Below, piece by piece: positions 46,090-55,515 of a stretch of DNA of 64,000 nt; the first letter of the stretch is position 1; every line of letters starts with the position of its first letter. This stretch comes from CAWHXG01 sp963833235. Lineage in GTDB: Bacteria > Pseudomonadota > Alphaproteobacteria > Rhodobacterales > Rhodobacteraceae. A model generated the notes under the pieces. It was not told the DNA's origin. It worked only from the letters and a program-made list of their open reading frames with translations, and did not search any database. The position numbers and the translations under genes are program-made. Where the stretch lies: the NCBI GenBank assembly GCA_963833235.1, contig CAWHXG010000004.1, forward strand, positions 1 through 64,000, written 5' to 3'.

Positions 46090-47646
46090 TCAGCCTTCGA
46101 CGCCCTGCAGGGTGACCACCTGGGTCTCGCCGCCGATGGCCTTGCCGAGGGCGGCGAAGCGGCTTTGCGCCACCTCGCCGTAGAGCGCGCGGCCCACCGG
46201 GCCGATCGAGAGGACCAGCAGTTTCTTGCGGGCCTGCCAGCGCAGCGTTCCCATGCGGTCGCGCCGCTGGGCGGTGAACATCGCGCCGAAGCGCATGGCG
46301 CGGCCCAGCACCTCGGCATCGCTGATCTGCCGTTCGTCGAGCAGCTCGATCAGCGGGGCAAAGCGATTGCCCTGCCGGGAATTCTTGTAGCGGTGCAGCA
46401 GGGCGAGGCCGAGGAACACCCGTTCGGCATGGCCGAGCCCGCCGAGATTGGCGCGCGTGGCGTAGTCGAAGCAGACCTCCGCCCGGTAATCGGGATGGGT
46501 CCGCCAGGTGACGTCGTGCAGCAGGCACGCGGCCTTGATGAGGCGCAGCTTGTCGGCCGAGGCGCGGCTGAAGAGCGGCCGCACGAAATGGTAGAGCGCC
46601 TTGCCGAAGCCGGGCACCCGGGCGTCCTTGTATTCGGCGAAGCGGCAGGCCTCGATCAGCGGATCGCGCTCGCGCAGGGCCTGCGGCATCGCCTCGAAGA
46701 GCATCCCCTCGCGCAGCCCGTAGCCGGATACGAAGATCTCCTTGGGCTTGATTACCCGCAGCACGCCCGCCAGCACCTCGCTGGCATCGCCCAGAAGCGC
46801 CATGCGGTCGCTGCCGATCCCGGCGCGGCCGCGGATCTCGTCGGCGTCGCTGTCGGCGATCCATTTCAGCGTGGTGGAGAGGTCGCGCGGCGTCATGCGG
46901 TGCTCGTGCAGGACCTTGAGGGGGTAGTCGCGGCGCAGGATGTCGAGCTTTGCGATGGCCCGCCACGACCCGCCGACCAGGAACATCCGCGGCGGCACCT
47001 CGCCGAGCGCTTCCTTCAGCGCTTTCACCTCGTGGTCGATATGGGCGCGGCGGCCCTTCTTGCCGCCGGTGACGTCGCGCATCTTGAGGGGGCCCAGCGG
47101 CGAGGTTTCGCGGCGGCCCACCTGCCCGTCTTCCAGCACCGCCATCTCCATCGAGGAGCCGCCGATGTCGCAGACGAGGCCGGTGGCGCGCGGCCAGCCG
47201 AGGAGCACGCCCTGGGCGGCCAGCCGGGCCTCTTCGCGGCCGTCGATGACGTAGAGCTTCAGGCCGGTCTCCTGCAGCACCTCCTTCTGGAAGTCGGGGC
47301 CATCCTCGGCCTCGCGCACGGCGGCGGTGGCGACGACGGTGAGCGGCGCGATCTCCATCCCTTCGGCGAGGGTCTGGAAGCGGCGCAGCGCGTCGAGCGC
47401 GCGGACCTTGCCCTTGGGGTTCAGGCGCCCGGTCTCCGACAGGCCCGCGCCCAGGCCGCACAGCACCTTCTCGTTGAAGAAGTAGGCCGGGGAGCGGGCC
47501 GCCCCGTCGAAAATCACCATGCGAACGGAGTTGGAGCCTACATCCACCACGCCGACACGGCTGAGCGCGCGGGCGGCGGGATCTTCGAAGAGCGCACGGC
47601 CGAAGGGGCCCCAATCGTCCAGCACGGCTTCGGTCTGACCATCCAT
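46090..47646 (-). CDS. ppx: exopolyphosphatase (Ppx/GppA family)
   Basis: A 518-residue Ppx/GppA phosphatase of the actin-like ATPase fold. Motifs are GVVDVGSNSVRMVIFDG (phosphate 1) and VCDIGGSSMEMAVL (phosphate 2), then GVLRVIKPKEIFVSGYGLREG. The C-terminal HD-like helical part includes CLLHDVTWRTHPDYRAE. It releases phosphate from polyphosphate chains, or hydrolyses pppGpp. It follows ppk on the same strand after 162 bp, the classical pairing of synthesis and breakdown. Confidence 0.93.
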   Translation of the reverse strand: MDGQTEAVLDDWGPFGRALFEDPAARALSRVGVVDVGSNSVRMVIFDGAARSPAYFFNEKVLCGLGAGLSETGRLNPKGKVRALDALRRFQTLAEGMEIAPLTVVATAAVREAEDGPDFQKEVLQETGLKLYVIDGREEARLAAQGVLLGWPRATGLVCDIGGSSMEMAVLEDGQVGRRETSPLGPLKMRDVTGGKKGRRAHIDHEVKALKEALGEVPPRMFLVGGSWRAIAKLDILRRDYPLKVLHEHRMTPRDLSTTLKWIADSDADEIRGRAGIGSDRMALLGDASEVLAGVLRVIKPKEIFVSGYGLREGMLFEAMPQALRERDPLIEACRFAEYKDARVPGFGKALYHFVRPLFSRASADKLRLIKAACLLHDVTWRTHPDYRAEVCFDYATRANLGGLGHAERVFLGLALLHRYKNSRQGNRFAPLIELLDERQISDAEVLGRAMRFGAMFTAQRRDRMGTLRWQARKKLLVLSIGPVGRALYGEVAQSRFAALGKAIGGETQVVTLQGVEG

Positions 47647-47663
47647 CTCGCGTTCCCCTCGAC

Positions 47664-47742
47664 GACCCGGTGCAGGCCCGGTTTTGGCCCCGTTCTGGCC
47701 ACGTTCTGGCCCCGTTCTTGCCCGGTGCAGGCACGGTTCTGG
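47664..47742. repeat. short direct repeats in the ppk-ppx gap
   Basis: GTTCTGGCC occurs three times, with the near-variants GTTTTGGCC and GTTCTTGCC, at 9- to 12-base spacing. CCGGTGCAGGC occurs twice. The repeats fill the gap between ppk and ppx. Confidence 0.6.
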
Positions 47743-47808
47743 CCGGCGCGCGCCGGCCCGACTTCCTGCGCCGATCGGGGGGGACGATGCCGCGTTGCGG
47801 CGCGCCGG

Positions 47809-50070
47809 TCAATCGCCCCCGCGTTCGCCGCGCAGGCCCGACGTTGCGGGAACCGTCTGCTTGGCCAGCGTATCGGCCTCGGCTTCGGCCGTGGCCGGCG
47901 GCCCGGCGAGGCGGGGCACGTCGGCGGCGCCGGCGGAGCCGCGCCCGGAGAGCGACGGATGCTCCATGAAGAAGCGGTGGCAATCGAAGGCGGACGGGCT
48001 GCCTTCGGGGCGCGGGCCGGGGCGCACGTAGCTGCCATCGGGCTGCAGGACCCAGCTCTGCGCCTCGTCGCGCAGGTTGGCGGCCATGATCTGGCTGACG
48101 ATCTGGTCCTTCACCGTGGGGTTGTGGCATTCGACCAGGGTCTCGACCCGGCGGGTCAGGTTGCGGCCCATCCAGTCGGCCGACGAGATCCAGACCCGGG
48201 CGCGGGCCGAGGGCAGGCCGTGGCCGTTGCCGAAGCAGACGATGCGCGAATGCTCCAGATACCGCCCGACGATGGACTTGACGCGGATGTTCTCGCTGAG
48301 GCCGCGGATGCCGGGGCGCAGCCCGCAGATGCCGCGGATCACCAGGACGATCTGCACCCCGGCGGCGCTGGCAGCATAGAGCGCGTCGATCACGTCGGGC
48401 TCGATCAGGCTGTTCATCTTCGCCCAGATCTGGGCGGGGCGCCCGGCGCGGGCGTGCTCTGCCTCGCGGGCCAGCCCCGCGAGGATCGTGGATTTCAGCG
48501 TCAGTGGGGCGATGGCGATGTTTTCGAGCTCTTCGGGCGGCGCATAGCCCGAGAGGTAGTTGAAGACCTTGGTGGCATCGCGGCCCAGCCCCGGATCGCA
48601 GGTGAAATAGCTGAGGTCGGTGTAGATGCGCGCGGTGATCGGGTGGTAGTTGCCGGTGCCCCAGTGGGAATAGGTCACCAGCCGGTCGCCCTCGCGGCGC
48701 ACCACGGAGCTGATCTTGGCGTGGGTCTTGTAGTTCATGAAGCCCCAGACCACGTGGGCGCCGGAGCGTTCGAGCATCCGGCTTTGGCGGATGTTGGCGG
48801 CCTCGTCGAAGCGGGCCTTCAGCTCCACCAGCGCGGTGACGGACTTGCCCGCCTCGGCCGCCTCGCAGAGGGCCGCGACGATGGGGGAATTGGCGGAGGT
48901 GCGGTAGAGCGTCTGCTTGATGGCAAGCACGTCGGGGTCGGTCGCCGCCTGCTGCAGGAAGCGGATGACCATGTCGAACGTCTCGTAGGGGTGGTGGAGC
49001 AGCATGTCCTTCTGGGCGATGGCGGCGAACATGTCGCCGCCGTGGTCCTGCACGCGCTCGGGCACGCGCGGGGTGAAGGCCGGCCAGAGCAGGTCGGGCC
49101 GCGTGTCGAGCACAAGCTCCTTGAGGTCGGCGACGCCGATCATGCCGCGAATCTCGATCACGTCGTCGTCGCCGAGGTTCAGCTGGCCGGTGATCATCGC
49201 GCGCAGGTCGGCGGGCGCCCCGGCGGAGATCTTCATGCGCACCACCTCGCCCCGGCGGCGGCGCTTCAGCGCGGTCTCGAACTCGCGCACCAGATCCTCG
49301 GCCTCCTCCTCGACCTCGAGGTCGCTGTCGCGCAGGACGCGGAACTGGCAGACGCCGCGCAGGTCGTAGCCGGGGAACATCGCATCGAGATGGATCAGCA
49401 GCAGCTCTTCGAGCGGCAGGAAGCGGGCCTCGCCGGCCTTGGCGGGCAGGGCGACGAAACGGTCGATCTGGTTGGGGATCGGCAGCAGGGCCCGGAGCGG
49501 ACGCTTGTCGTGGCGGCGTTCGAGGGCGAGCGCGAGGGCGAAGCCGGTGTTGGGGATGAACGGAAAGGGATGCGCGGGATCGACGGCCAGCGGGGACAGG
49601 ACCGGGAAGACCTTGGCCAGGAACAGCCCTTCGAGATACTGCAGATCGGCGCGGCTCAGCTTCGAGCGGGTGAGAATGGCGATGCCGGCGCGTTCCATCT
49701 CGCGGCGGATCTGCCCCCAGGCGCGTTGCTGGGCGGCCATCAGCGCGCGGGCGTCGGCGTCGATCAGAACGAGCTGCTCGGCCGGGGTACGGCCATCGGC
49801 GGCGGGTGTGGCGTTGCCGGCGCGGGCGAGCTCGCGCAGGCCGGCGACCCGGACGGTATAGAATTCGTCGAGGTTGTTGGCGGAGATCGAGACGAAGCGC
49901 AGGCGCTCCAGCAGCGGCACCGCGGGGTTCTCCGCCTCTTCCAGCACCCGCCAGTTGAACGCAAGCCAGCTGAGCTCGCGGTTGAAGAAGCGCGCGGGCG
50001 AGGCGGCATCGAAATCCGCGAGGCGGACGGGCGCGGGCGCGGGCGCGCCGAGGAAATCCGCGCGTGTCAT
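47809..50070 (-). CDS. ppk: polyphosphate kinase 1
   Basis: A 753-residue Ppk1, polymerising the terminal phosphate of ATP. The N-terminal domain starts RFFNRELSWLAFNWRVLEEA. The C-terminal phospholipase-D-like halves carry the autophosphorylated histidine in GFMNYKTHAKISSVVRREG and SSADWMGRNLTRRVE. IKQTLYRTSANSPIV and HHPYETFDMVIRFLQQA are also conserved. The C-terminal 40 residues are unconserved Ala/Gly-rich sequence. The ATG at 50070 is preceded by poor ribosome-binding sequence; the frame stays open upstream but without conservation. Confidence 0.95.
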   Translation of the reverse strand: MTRADFLGAPAPAPVRLADFDAASPARFFNRELSWLAFNWRVLEEAENPAVPLLERLRFVSISANNLDEFYTVRVAGLRELARAGNATPAADGRTPAEQLVLIDADARALMAAQQRAWGQIRREMERAGIAILTRSKLSRADLQYLEGLFLAKVFPVLSPLAVDPAHPFPFIPNTGFALALALERRHDKRPLRALLPIPNQIDRFVALPAKAGEARFLPLEELLLIHLDAMFPGYDLRGVCQFRVLRDSDLEVEEEAEDLVREFETALKRRRRGEVVRMKISAGAPADLRAMITGQLNLGDDDVIEIRGMIGVADLKELVLDTRPDLLWPAFTPRVPERVQDHGGDMFAAIAQKDMLLHHPYETFDMVIRFLQQAATDPDVLAIKQTLYRTSANSPIVAALCEAAEAGKSVTALVELKARFDEAANIRQSRMLERSGAHVVWGFMNYKTHAKISSVVRREGDRLVTYSHWGTGNYHPITARIYTDLSYFTCDPGLGRDATKVFNYLSGYAPPEELENIAIAPLTLKSTILAGLAREAEHARAGRPAQIWAKMNSLIEPDVIDALYAASAAGVQIVLVIRGICGLRPGIRGLSENIRVKSIVGRYLEHSRIVCFGNGHGLPSARARVWISSADWMGRNLTRRVETLVECHNPTVKDQIVSQIMAANLRDEAQSWVLQPDGSYVRPGPRPEGSPSAFDCHRFFMEHPSLSGRGSAGAADVPRLAGPPATAEAEADTLAKQTVPATSGLRGERGGD

Positions 50071-50146
50071 CGGGGAAGGCTTTTGGCTGTGGGCACCTGG
50101 GCAACTGCGGTCACGACACGCAGGGCATTGGTGGAAGGCTGGCGGG

Positions 50147-50872
50147 TCATCGGGGCGGTCCTTCGGCCCGCGGCGGCTGGGCGGCCTCGGCCACGCCACG
50201 CAGGGCCTCGACGGCAAGCGGGCGGGTGACGCGGGCCTTGCGGGCGACGGCGAGGCGATCCAGCCGCTCGACCACGGCGGCGGCGGTAGCCAGCGACCGC
50301 TCCATCCGGTGCGCCAGGTAGGCTATCGCGCCGGGGCTGACGGCCAGCTGGCGCTCGTCGCAAAGCTTCACCAGGACCATCGCCACGAGATCCGGCTCGG
50401 GCGGCTCAAGGCGCGCGACCGGGCAGGCGCGGACGCGGCTTTCGAGATCGGGCAGGGCGAGGCCCCAGGTGCCGGGCGTGCCGCGCGAGGTAAGAAGCAG
50501 CGGGATGCGCTTCCGTGCCGCGAGGTTCAGGAGGTGAAAGAGCGCCTCTTCGCGCGCCGCCGCCCCGGCCACGGCATCGGCGTCGTCCACCGCGATGGCG
50601 GCGGCGGCCTCGGCGGCCGCGACATCGGCGGCGCCGAGCGCTGCGCCGGAAAGGCACAGGGCCTGAAGGCCCGCGACCTCGGCCAGCCAGACGCGGGCGA
50701 GGTGGCTGCGCCCGCTGCCCGGCGGACCGATCACCACCTGCCGCAGCTCCGGCCAGTCGCGCCAACGGCCGCAGGCGGCCAGTACCATGGCGTTCGACGG
50801 CGCCGGCAGGAAGGCGTCGGGCGTCATCGCGTTCCGGGTGGGGAAATCCAGCAGAAGCTGCCGCTCTGTCAT
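50147..50872 (-). CDS. hda: DnaA-homologue Hda (replication-initiation regulator)
   Basis: A 241-residue AAA+ protein similar to DnaA domain III, without the DNA-binding domain IV. It begins with the clamp-binding QLLLDFP motif. The Walker A reads GPPGSGRSHLARVW, with Arg in place of Lys, as in E. coli Hda. Walker B is AIAVDDAD. The C-terminal lid includes RMERSLATAAAVVERLDRLA. With the beta clamp it stimulates ATP hydrolysis on DnaA. The start overlaps the permease stop by four bases. Confidence 0.9.
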   Translation of the reverse strand: MTERQLLLDFPTRNAMTPDAFLPAPSNAMVLAACGRWRDWPELRQVVIGPPGSGRSHLARVWLAEVAGLQALCLSGAALGAADVAAAEAAAAIAVDDADAVAGAAAREEALFHLLNLAARKRIPLLLTSRGTPGTWGLALPDLESRVRACPVARLEPPEPDLVAMVLVKLCDERQLAVSPGAIAYLAHRMERSLATAAAVVERLDRLAVARKARVTRPLAVEALRGVAEAAQPPRAEGPPR

Positions 50873-52017
50873 TCTGCCGCGGTGTCGCGAGGTGCAGTGG
50901 GGGCGTTGGGCACGGTGGCGTTCGGCGTGGCGGCCGGGATGGGCTGCGCCGTTGGCGCGTCCAGCCCGGAGCTGCCCTTGTAGAGCAGGCCATCCTTGTA
51001 CTGCGCAGCCAGGAACCGCACCAGCACGCCCAGCATCGCCGCCACCGGCACCGCGACCAGCAGACCCACGAAGCCGAAGATCGCGCCGAAGACCGACAGC
51101 GCCAGCAGCAGCCAGACCGGATGCAACCCGACGGAGGAACCGACGAGCTTCGGGGTGAGGATGTTGCCTTCGACGATCTGCCCGAAGAAGAAGATGCCCG
51201 CCACGAGTGCGATCATCAGCGGCTCGCCCCAGAACTGGAAGATGGCGAGGCCGATGGCCAACGCGCCGCCGACGACCGAGCCCACCAGCGGGATGAACGA
51301 GATCAGCCCCGCCAGCGCGCCCACCGGCAGGCCGAAGTTCAGCCCCACGAGGGTCAGCGACACTGCATAGAAGGTGCCCTGGATGAGGCAGACGGTGCCC
51401 TGGCCGCGAATGAAGGAGGCCAGCGTGCGATCCATCTCGCCGGCCAGGCGGCGGATCGTGGGGCGGTGATCGAGCGGCAGCAGATCGTCGATCCGGGCCA
51501 CAAGATTGTCCCAGTCCACCAGCATGTAGACGGCGACGACCGGCACCACGACGAAGAGCAGGATGATGTTGAAGAGGCTTCCGGCGGAGCTGACCGCGCC
51601 CTCGAGCACCAGGAGCCCGCGGTCCTTGATGGTCTGGCCGAGGCCAGCGAGGGTCTCGTCCATCCCCGATGTCTCGTCGAAGAGCATCGGGAAGCGGCTG
51701 ACGATCTCGTCGCGCAGGGCCTGCAGGAGGCCGGGCGCCGCATCGATCAGCGCGGCCGTCTGGCGCACCATCTCGGGCACGATTGCGATGATGGCGACCA
51801 GGAAGATGATGACCATGACCACCGCAATCACGGCGACGGAGAGCGCCCGGCTCAGCCCCATGCGTTCCAGCCGGTCGGCCACCGGATCGAGCATGTAGGC
51901 GATCGCGCTGCCGAGGATGAAGGGGAACAGGACGTCGCCCAGCACCCAGAGCAGCACGAGGAAACCCGCTGCCGCGAGGCCCCAGTACTTCGCCTGTGTC
52001 TGCATCGGAAGCGCCAT
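50869..52017 (-). CDS. AI-2E (PerM) family membrane protein
   Basis: A 382-residue protein with about seven to eight helices. Motifs: PFILGSAIAYMLDPV, ISFIPLVGSVVGG and EGNILTPKLVGSSVGLHP, all typical of the AI-2 exporter-like superfamily. The Pro/Ala-rich C-terminal tail is probably disordered. It is operon-coupled to hda, an association seen widely in alphaproteobacteria. The substrate is unknown. Confidence 0.9.
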   Translation of the reverse strand: MALPMQTQAKYWGLAAAGFLVLLWVLGDVLFPFILGSAIAYMLDPVADRLERMGLSRALSVAVIAVVMVIIFLVAIIAIVPEMVRQTAALIDAAPGLLQALRDEIVSRFPMLFDETSGMDETLAGLGQTIKDRGLLVLEGAVSSAGSLFNIILLFVVVPVVAVYMLVDWDNLVARIDDLLPLDHRPTIRRLAGEMDRTLASFIRGQGTVCLIQGTFYAVSLTLVGLNFGLPVGALAGLISFIPLVGSVVGGALAIGLAIFQFWGEPLMIALVAGIFFFGQIVEGNILTPKLVGSSVGLHPVWLLLALSVFGAIFGFVGLLVAVPVAAMLGVLVRFLAAQYKDGLLYKGSSGLDAPTAQPIPAATPNATVPNAPTAPRDTAAE

Positions 52018-52183
52018 GGCGGCCTTTCGTCTCGAGGGTCGTTCCTACATCGTCCATCGCGGGGTGCCTTTCAAGCGCGGGCTGTGGTGCCCTCAGCCGC
52101 CGGTTGTGCCTTCGCCGCCGCCCGCTTGCCCCCGTGGTGGGGCTGGCCTAAACGGACGTGCCGCCGACAAAGGACCCCGCGCC

Positions 52184-53581
52184 ATGCGCCTCAGCCGTTA
52201 TTTCATGCCCGTCCTCAAGGAGACGCCCGCGGAGGCGCAGATCGCAAGCCACCGTCTGATGCTGCGGGCGGGCATGATCAAGCAGGCCGGTGCGGGCATC
52301 TATGCCTGGCTGCCGCTGGGCTACCGCGTGCTGCGGCGGATCGAGCGGATCGTGCACGAGGAGCAGCAACGCGCCGGGCACATCCCGATGCTGATGCCGA
52401 CGATGCAGCAGGCGGAGCTGTGGCGCGAGAGCGGGCGCTACGACGCCTACGGCCCCGAGATGCTGCGCATCCGCGACCGGCACGACCGCGACATGCTGTT
52501 CGGGCCGACCAACGAAGAGCAGATCACCGACATCTTCCGTTCTCATGTGAGCAGCTACCGCGACCTGCCGCTGACGCTCTACCAGATCCAGTGGAAGTTC
52601 CGCGACGAGACGCGCCCGCGCTTCGGCGTGATGCGGGGGCGCGAGTTCCTGATGAAGGACGGCTATACCTTCGACCTGACCCAGGAGGCGGCGATGCATG
52701 CCTACAACCGGCATCTGGTCAGCTACCTGCGCAGCTACGAGCGGATGGGGCTGCAGGCGATCCCGATGAAGGCCGAGGGCGGGCCGATCGGCGGGGATTA
52801 CACCCACGAGTTCCTGGTGCTGGCCGAGACCGGCGAGAGCGGGGTGTTCTACGACGGGTCCGTGAACGACATCCGGCTGGGCGACCGGCGGATCGACTAC
52901 GACGACGTGGCGCAATGCGCCGGCGTGCTCGACGAGTTCACCGATCTCTACGCCCGCACGGAGGACACCCACGACGCGGCGGTCTTCGAGGACCGGGTGC
53001 CGGAGGAGCGGCGCCGGGAGGCGCGCGGCATCGAGGTGGGCCAGATCTTCTATTTCGGCACCAAGTATTCCGAGCCGATGGGGGCCGTGGTGAGCAACGA
53101 GGCCGGAGAGCGGGTGCCGGTGCACATGGGCAGCCACGGCATCGGGGTCAGCCGCCTTCTGGGTGCCATCATCGAGGCGAGCCACGACGAAAAGGGGATC
53201 ATCTGGCCGGAGGGCGTGACCCCCTTCCACTGCGGGATCGTCAACCTCAAGCAGGGCGACAGCGCCGCGGATGCGGCCTGCGAGGGGATCTACAAGGCGC
53301 TGAGCGATCGCGGGCTCGCGCCGCTGTATGACGACCGCGAGGAGCGGGCGGGCGCCAAGTTCGCCTCGATGGACCTGATCGGCCTGCCGTGGCGGATCAC
53401 GGTGGGGCCACGCGGGTTGAAGGCCGGCACGGTGGAGCTGACCAGCCGCCGGACGGGCGATAGCGAAGAGATAAGCCCCGAGGCCGCGGTGGCGCGGGTC
53501 TGCGAGATCTACGGCGGGCCGCAGGTGGCGGGGCCGCAGGGCGAGCCGATGGCCAACCGCACCTTCAACAGCGGGATCTGA
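52184..53581 (+). CDS. proS: prolyl-tRNA synthetase, short alphaproteobacterial type
   Basis: A 465-residue class II synthetase. Motif 2 is in YQIQWKFRDETRPRFGVMRGREFLMKDGY, and GPTNEEQIT and GSHGIGVSRLLGAIIE (motif 3) follow. The editing insertion of the 570-residue E. coli form is missing, as in the short type usual in alphaproteobacteria. The C-terminal anticodon-binding domain begins near GIVNLKQGD. AAGGA precedes the ATG. The Cys-tRNA mischarging repair normally done by editing would need another enzyme such as YbaK, not seen here. Confidence 0.95.
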   Translation: MRLSRYFMPVLKETPAEAQIASHRLMLRAGMIKQAGAGIYAWLPLGYRVLRRIERIVHEEQQRAGHIPMLMPTMQQAELWRESGRYDAYGPEMLRIRDRHDRDMLFGPTNEEQITDIFRSHVSSYRDLPLTLYQIQWKFRDETRPRFGVMRGREFLMKDGYTFDLTQEAAMHAYNRHLVSYLRSYERMGLQAIPMKAEGGPIGGDYTHEFLVLAETGESGVFYDGSVNDIRLGDRRIDYDDVAQCAGVLDEFTDLYARTEDTHDAAVFEDRVPEERRREARGIEVGQIFYFGTKYSEPMGAVVSNEAGERVPVHMGSHGIGVSRLLGAIIEASHDEKGIIWPEGVTPFHCGIVNLKQGDSAADAACEGIYKALSDRGLAPLYDDREERAGAKFASMDLIGLPWRITVGPRGLKAGTVELTSRRTGDSEEISPEAAVARVCEIYGGPQVAGPQGEPMANRTFNSGI

Positions 53582-53588
53582 GGCAATC

Positions 53589-54152
53589 ATGGCCCTAACC
53601 GCCGCTCCCGATTGGTCGACACTTCCGGCGCCGCAGGACGACGGCGGCGCCGATCACCTTGTCGGACTAGACCTGCCCGAGCTTTCCCTTCCGGCGACCG
53701 ATGGCCGGGACGTGCGACTGGCGGATCTGCGCGGCCTGACGGTGGTCTTCGCCTATCCCATGACCGGCCGCCCGGATCGCGACCTGCCGGAGGGGTGGGA
53801 TGCGATCCCGGGTGCCCGGGGATGCACGCCGCAATCCTGCGCCTTTCGCGATGCGTTCGCGGATCTCCAGGCGGCCGGCGTGGTGCAGGTCTTCGGGGTG
53901 TCCACCCAGGACACGGCCTATCAGGCCGAAGCGGCGGCGCGGCTGCACCTGCCCTACCCGCTCCTGTCCGATGCCGGGCTGGCACTGGCCGAAGCGCTGG
54001 ACCTGCCGCGGATGACGGTCGAGGGCGTGACCCTGCTCAAGCGGCTGGCGCTGATCGTGCGGGACGGGCGAATCGTGCACTGCCTATATCCCGTCTTCCC
54101 GCCCGACCGGAACGCCGAGGTGGTGCTGGACTGGCTGCGGAACGCCGCCTGA
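53589..54152 (+). CDS. peroxiredoxin (AhpC/TSA-like)
   Basis: A 187-residue thioredoxin-fold peroxidase. The active-site region is IPGARGCTPQSCAFRDAF; C in the TPQSC motif is the peroxidatic candidate and an extra C sits just before it. VFGVSTQDTAYQAEAAARLHLPYPLLSDA matches the Prx fold. It reduces hydroperoxides and likely uses a thiol donor. It starts seven bases after proS. Confidence 0.87.
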   Translation: MALTAAPDWSTLPAPQDDGGADHLVGLDLPELSLPATDGRDVRLADLRGLTVVFAYPMTGRPDRDLPEGWDAIPGARGCTPQSCAFRDAFADLQAAGVVQVFGVSTQDTAYQAEAAARLHLPYPLLSDAGLALAEALDLPRMTVEGVTLLKRLALIVRDGRIVHCLYPVFPPDRNAEVVLDWLRNAA

Positions 54153-54231
54153 TCGCGGCCCTTCGTGATGGCGCGGGCCGTTGACGCCTCCGGGGAACGC
54201 CGCCATGCAGGCGCGATCCGCGGAGGTGCCC

Positions 54232-55515
54232 TTGTCGAACCCCACCAGACCCTTTGCCGCCCATGAATGGCTGATCGCCTGGCGCTACCTGCGCGCCACG
54301 AAGGCCGAGGGCGGCGTGAGCACGATGACGTGGATCTCGCTGGTCGGGATCGCGCTCGCCGTGTTCGCGCTGATCGCGACGCTTGCGGTGCGTTCGGGCT
54401 TCCGGGCGGAGTTCGTGGACACGATCGTGGGGGCCAACGCGCATGTAACGTACTATTCGGCCGGATATATGGACGACCTGGGCGTCTACTCGCGCGACAT
54501 CCGGGATTACGAGGCGGTAGCAGGCCAATTGCGGGCGGTGCCCGGCGTGGTCCGCGCGGCGCCGCTGGTGACCGGACAGGTCCTTGGCAGCTTCTCCGGC
54601 CGCAGCGTGGGCCTGCAGGTCTACGGACTGGCGCAGGCGGATGTGGAGGCGCTGCCGCGGATCGCGGACCCGCAGACCGGCTTTGGCGATCTGGCGCGGT
54701 TCGGCGACGGCATCGCTCTCGGCTCCGGCGCGGCGCGGTCGCTGGGGCTGGCCGTGGGCGACCAGATCCGCCTGATCTCGCCGGACGGGGTCAAGACGCC
54801 CTTCGGCACCAAGCCGCGGGTGGGGGCCTACGAGGTCGTGTATGTCTTCAAGGCTGGGCGCTACGACATCGACCAGACGCGCGCCTACATGCCGCTGGCC
54901 GAGGCGCAGAGCTACTTCAACCGCGACGGCGCGGCGGACGAGATCGAGGTGATCCTGGACGACCCGGAAGCCGTGGATGCGGTGCTGCCCTTGCTGTGGC
55001 AGGCGGCGCCGGAGGGGCAGTTCGTGACCTGGCGGGACGCGTCGGGCGCCTTCCTGCGGGCGCTGGAGGTGGAGGACAACGTGATGTTCGTGATCCTCTC
55101 GGTGCTCGTGCTGATCGCGGCGATGAACATCGTCTCGGGGCTGATCATGCTGGTGAAGAACAAGGGCCGCGACATCGGCATCCTGCGCACCATCGGGCTG
55201 ACCGAGGGCGCGGTGATGCGGGTGTTCTTCATCTGCGGCTCGGCCGTGGGGGTGATCGGCACCATCGCGGGCGTGATCCTCGGCTGCCTCTTCGCGATCT
55301 GGATCGACCCGATCTTCGCGGCGGTCAACGGACTGAGCGGCGGCGACGTGTGGGACCCGTCGATCCGCGGCATCTATTACCTGCCGGCGAAGCTGGAATG
55401 GGACGACGTGGCGCGCGCCGTAGCACTTTCGCTGGTGCTGAGCTGCGTGGTGACGATCTTTCCGGCGCGGCGGGCGGCACGGATGAACCCGGTCGAGGCG
55501 CTGCGCGATGGCTGA
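54232..55515 (+). CDS. lolC: lipoprotein-releasing ABC permease LolC/E type
   Basis: A 427-residue FtsX-fold permease with four helices: one near residue 35, then three after 280. AWRYLRATKAEGGVSTMTWISLVGI begins the protein, and MNIVSGLIMLVKNKGRDIGILRTIGLTEG is the family's coupling segment. I chose a TTG at 54232 because GGAGGT lies four bases upstream. The earlier ATG at 54205 lacks a ribosome binding site and would add unconserved residues. Single LolC/E-type permeases (LolF) are usual in alphaproteobacteria. It overlaps lolD by eight bases. Confidence 0.92.
   Translation: MSNPTRPFAAHEWLIAWRYLRATKAEGGVSTMTWISLVGIALAVFALIATLAVRSGFRAEFVDTIVGANAHVTYYSAGYMDDLGVYSRDIRDYEAVAGQLRAVPGVVRAAPLVTGQVLGSFSGRSVGLQVYGLAQADVEALPRIADPQTGFGDLARFGDGIALGSGAARSLGLAVGDQIRLISPDGVKTPFGTKPRVGAYEVVYVFKAGRYDIDQTRAYMPLAEAQSYFNRDGAADEIEVILDDPEAVDAVLPLLWQAAPEGQFVTWRDASGAFLRALEVEDNVMFVILSVLVLIAAMNIVSGLIMLVKNKGRDIGILRTIGLTEGAVMRVFFICGSAVGVIGTIAGVILGCLFAIWIDPIFAAVNGLSGGDVWDPSIRGIYYLPAKLEWDDVARAVALSLVLSCVVTIFPARRAARMNPVEALRDG

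Noticed and set aside
45748..50229. A 1493-codon open frame opposite ppx and ppk
   Set aside because: It is antisense to two unmistakable genes and has the composition of a GC-rich shadow frame; no domain is recognisable.
50147..52057. A 636-residue fusion of the AI-2E permease and Hda
   Set aside because: The first part is the wrong frame of the permease gene; Hda starts at 50872 with its QLLLDFP motif.
54181..54231. Upstream starts for lolC at 54181 or 54205
   Set aside because: They lack a ribosome binding site and add residues unlike LolC proteins, whereas TTG 54232 follows GGAGGT.
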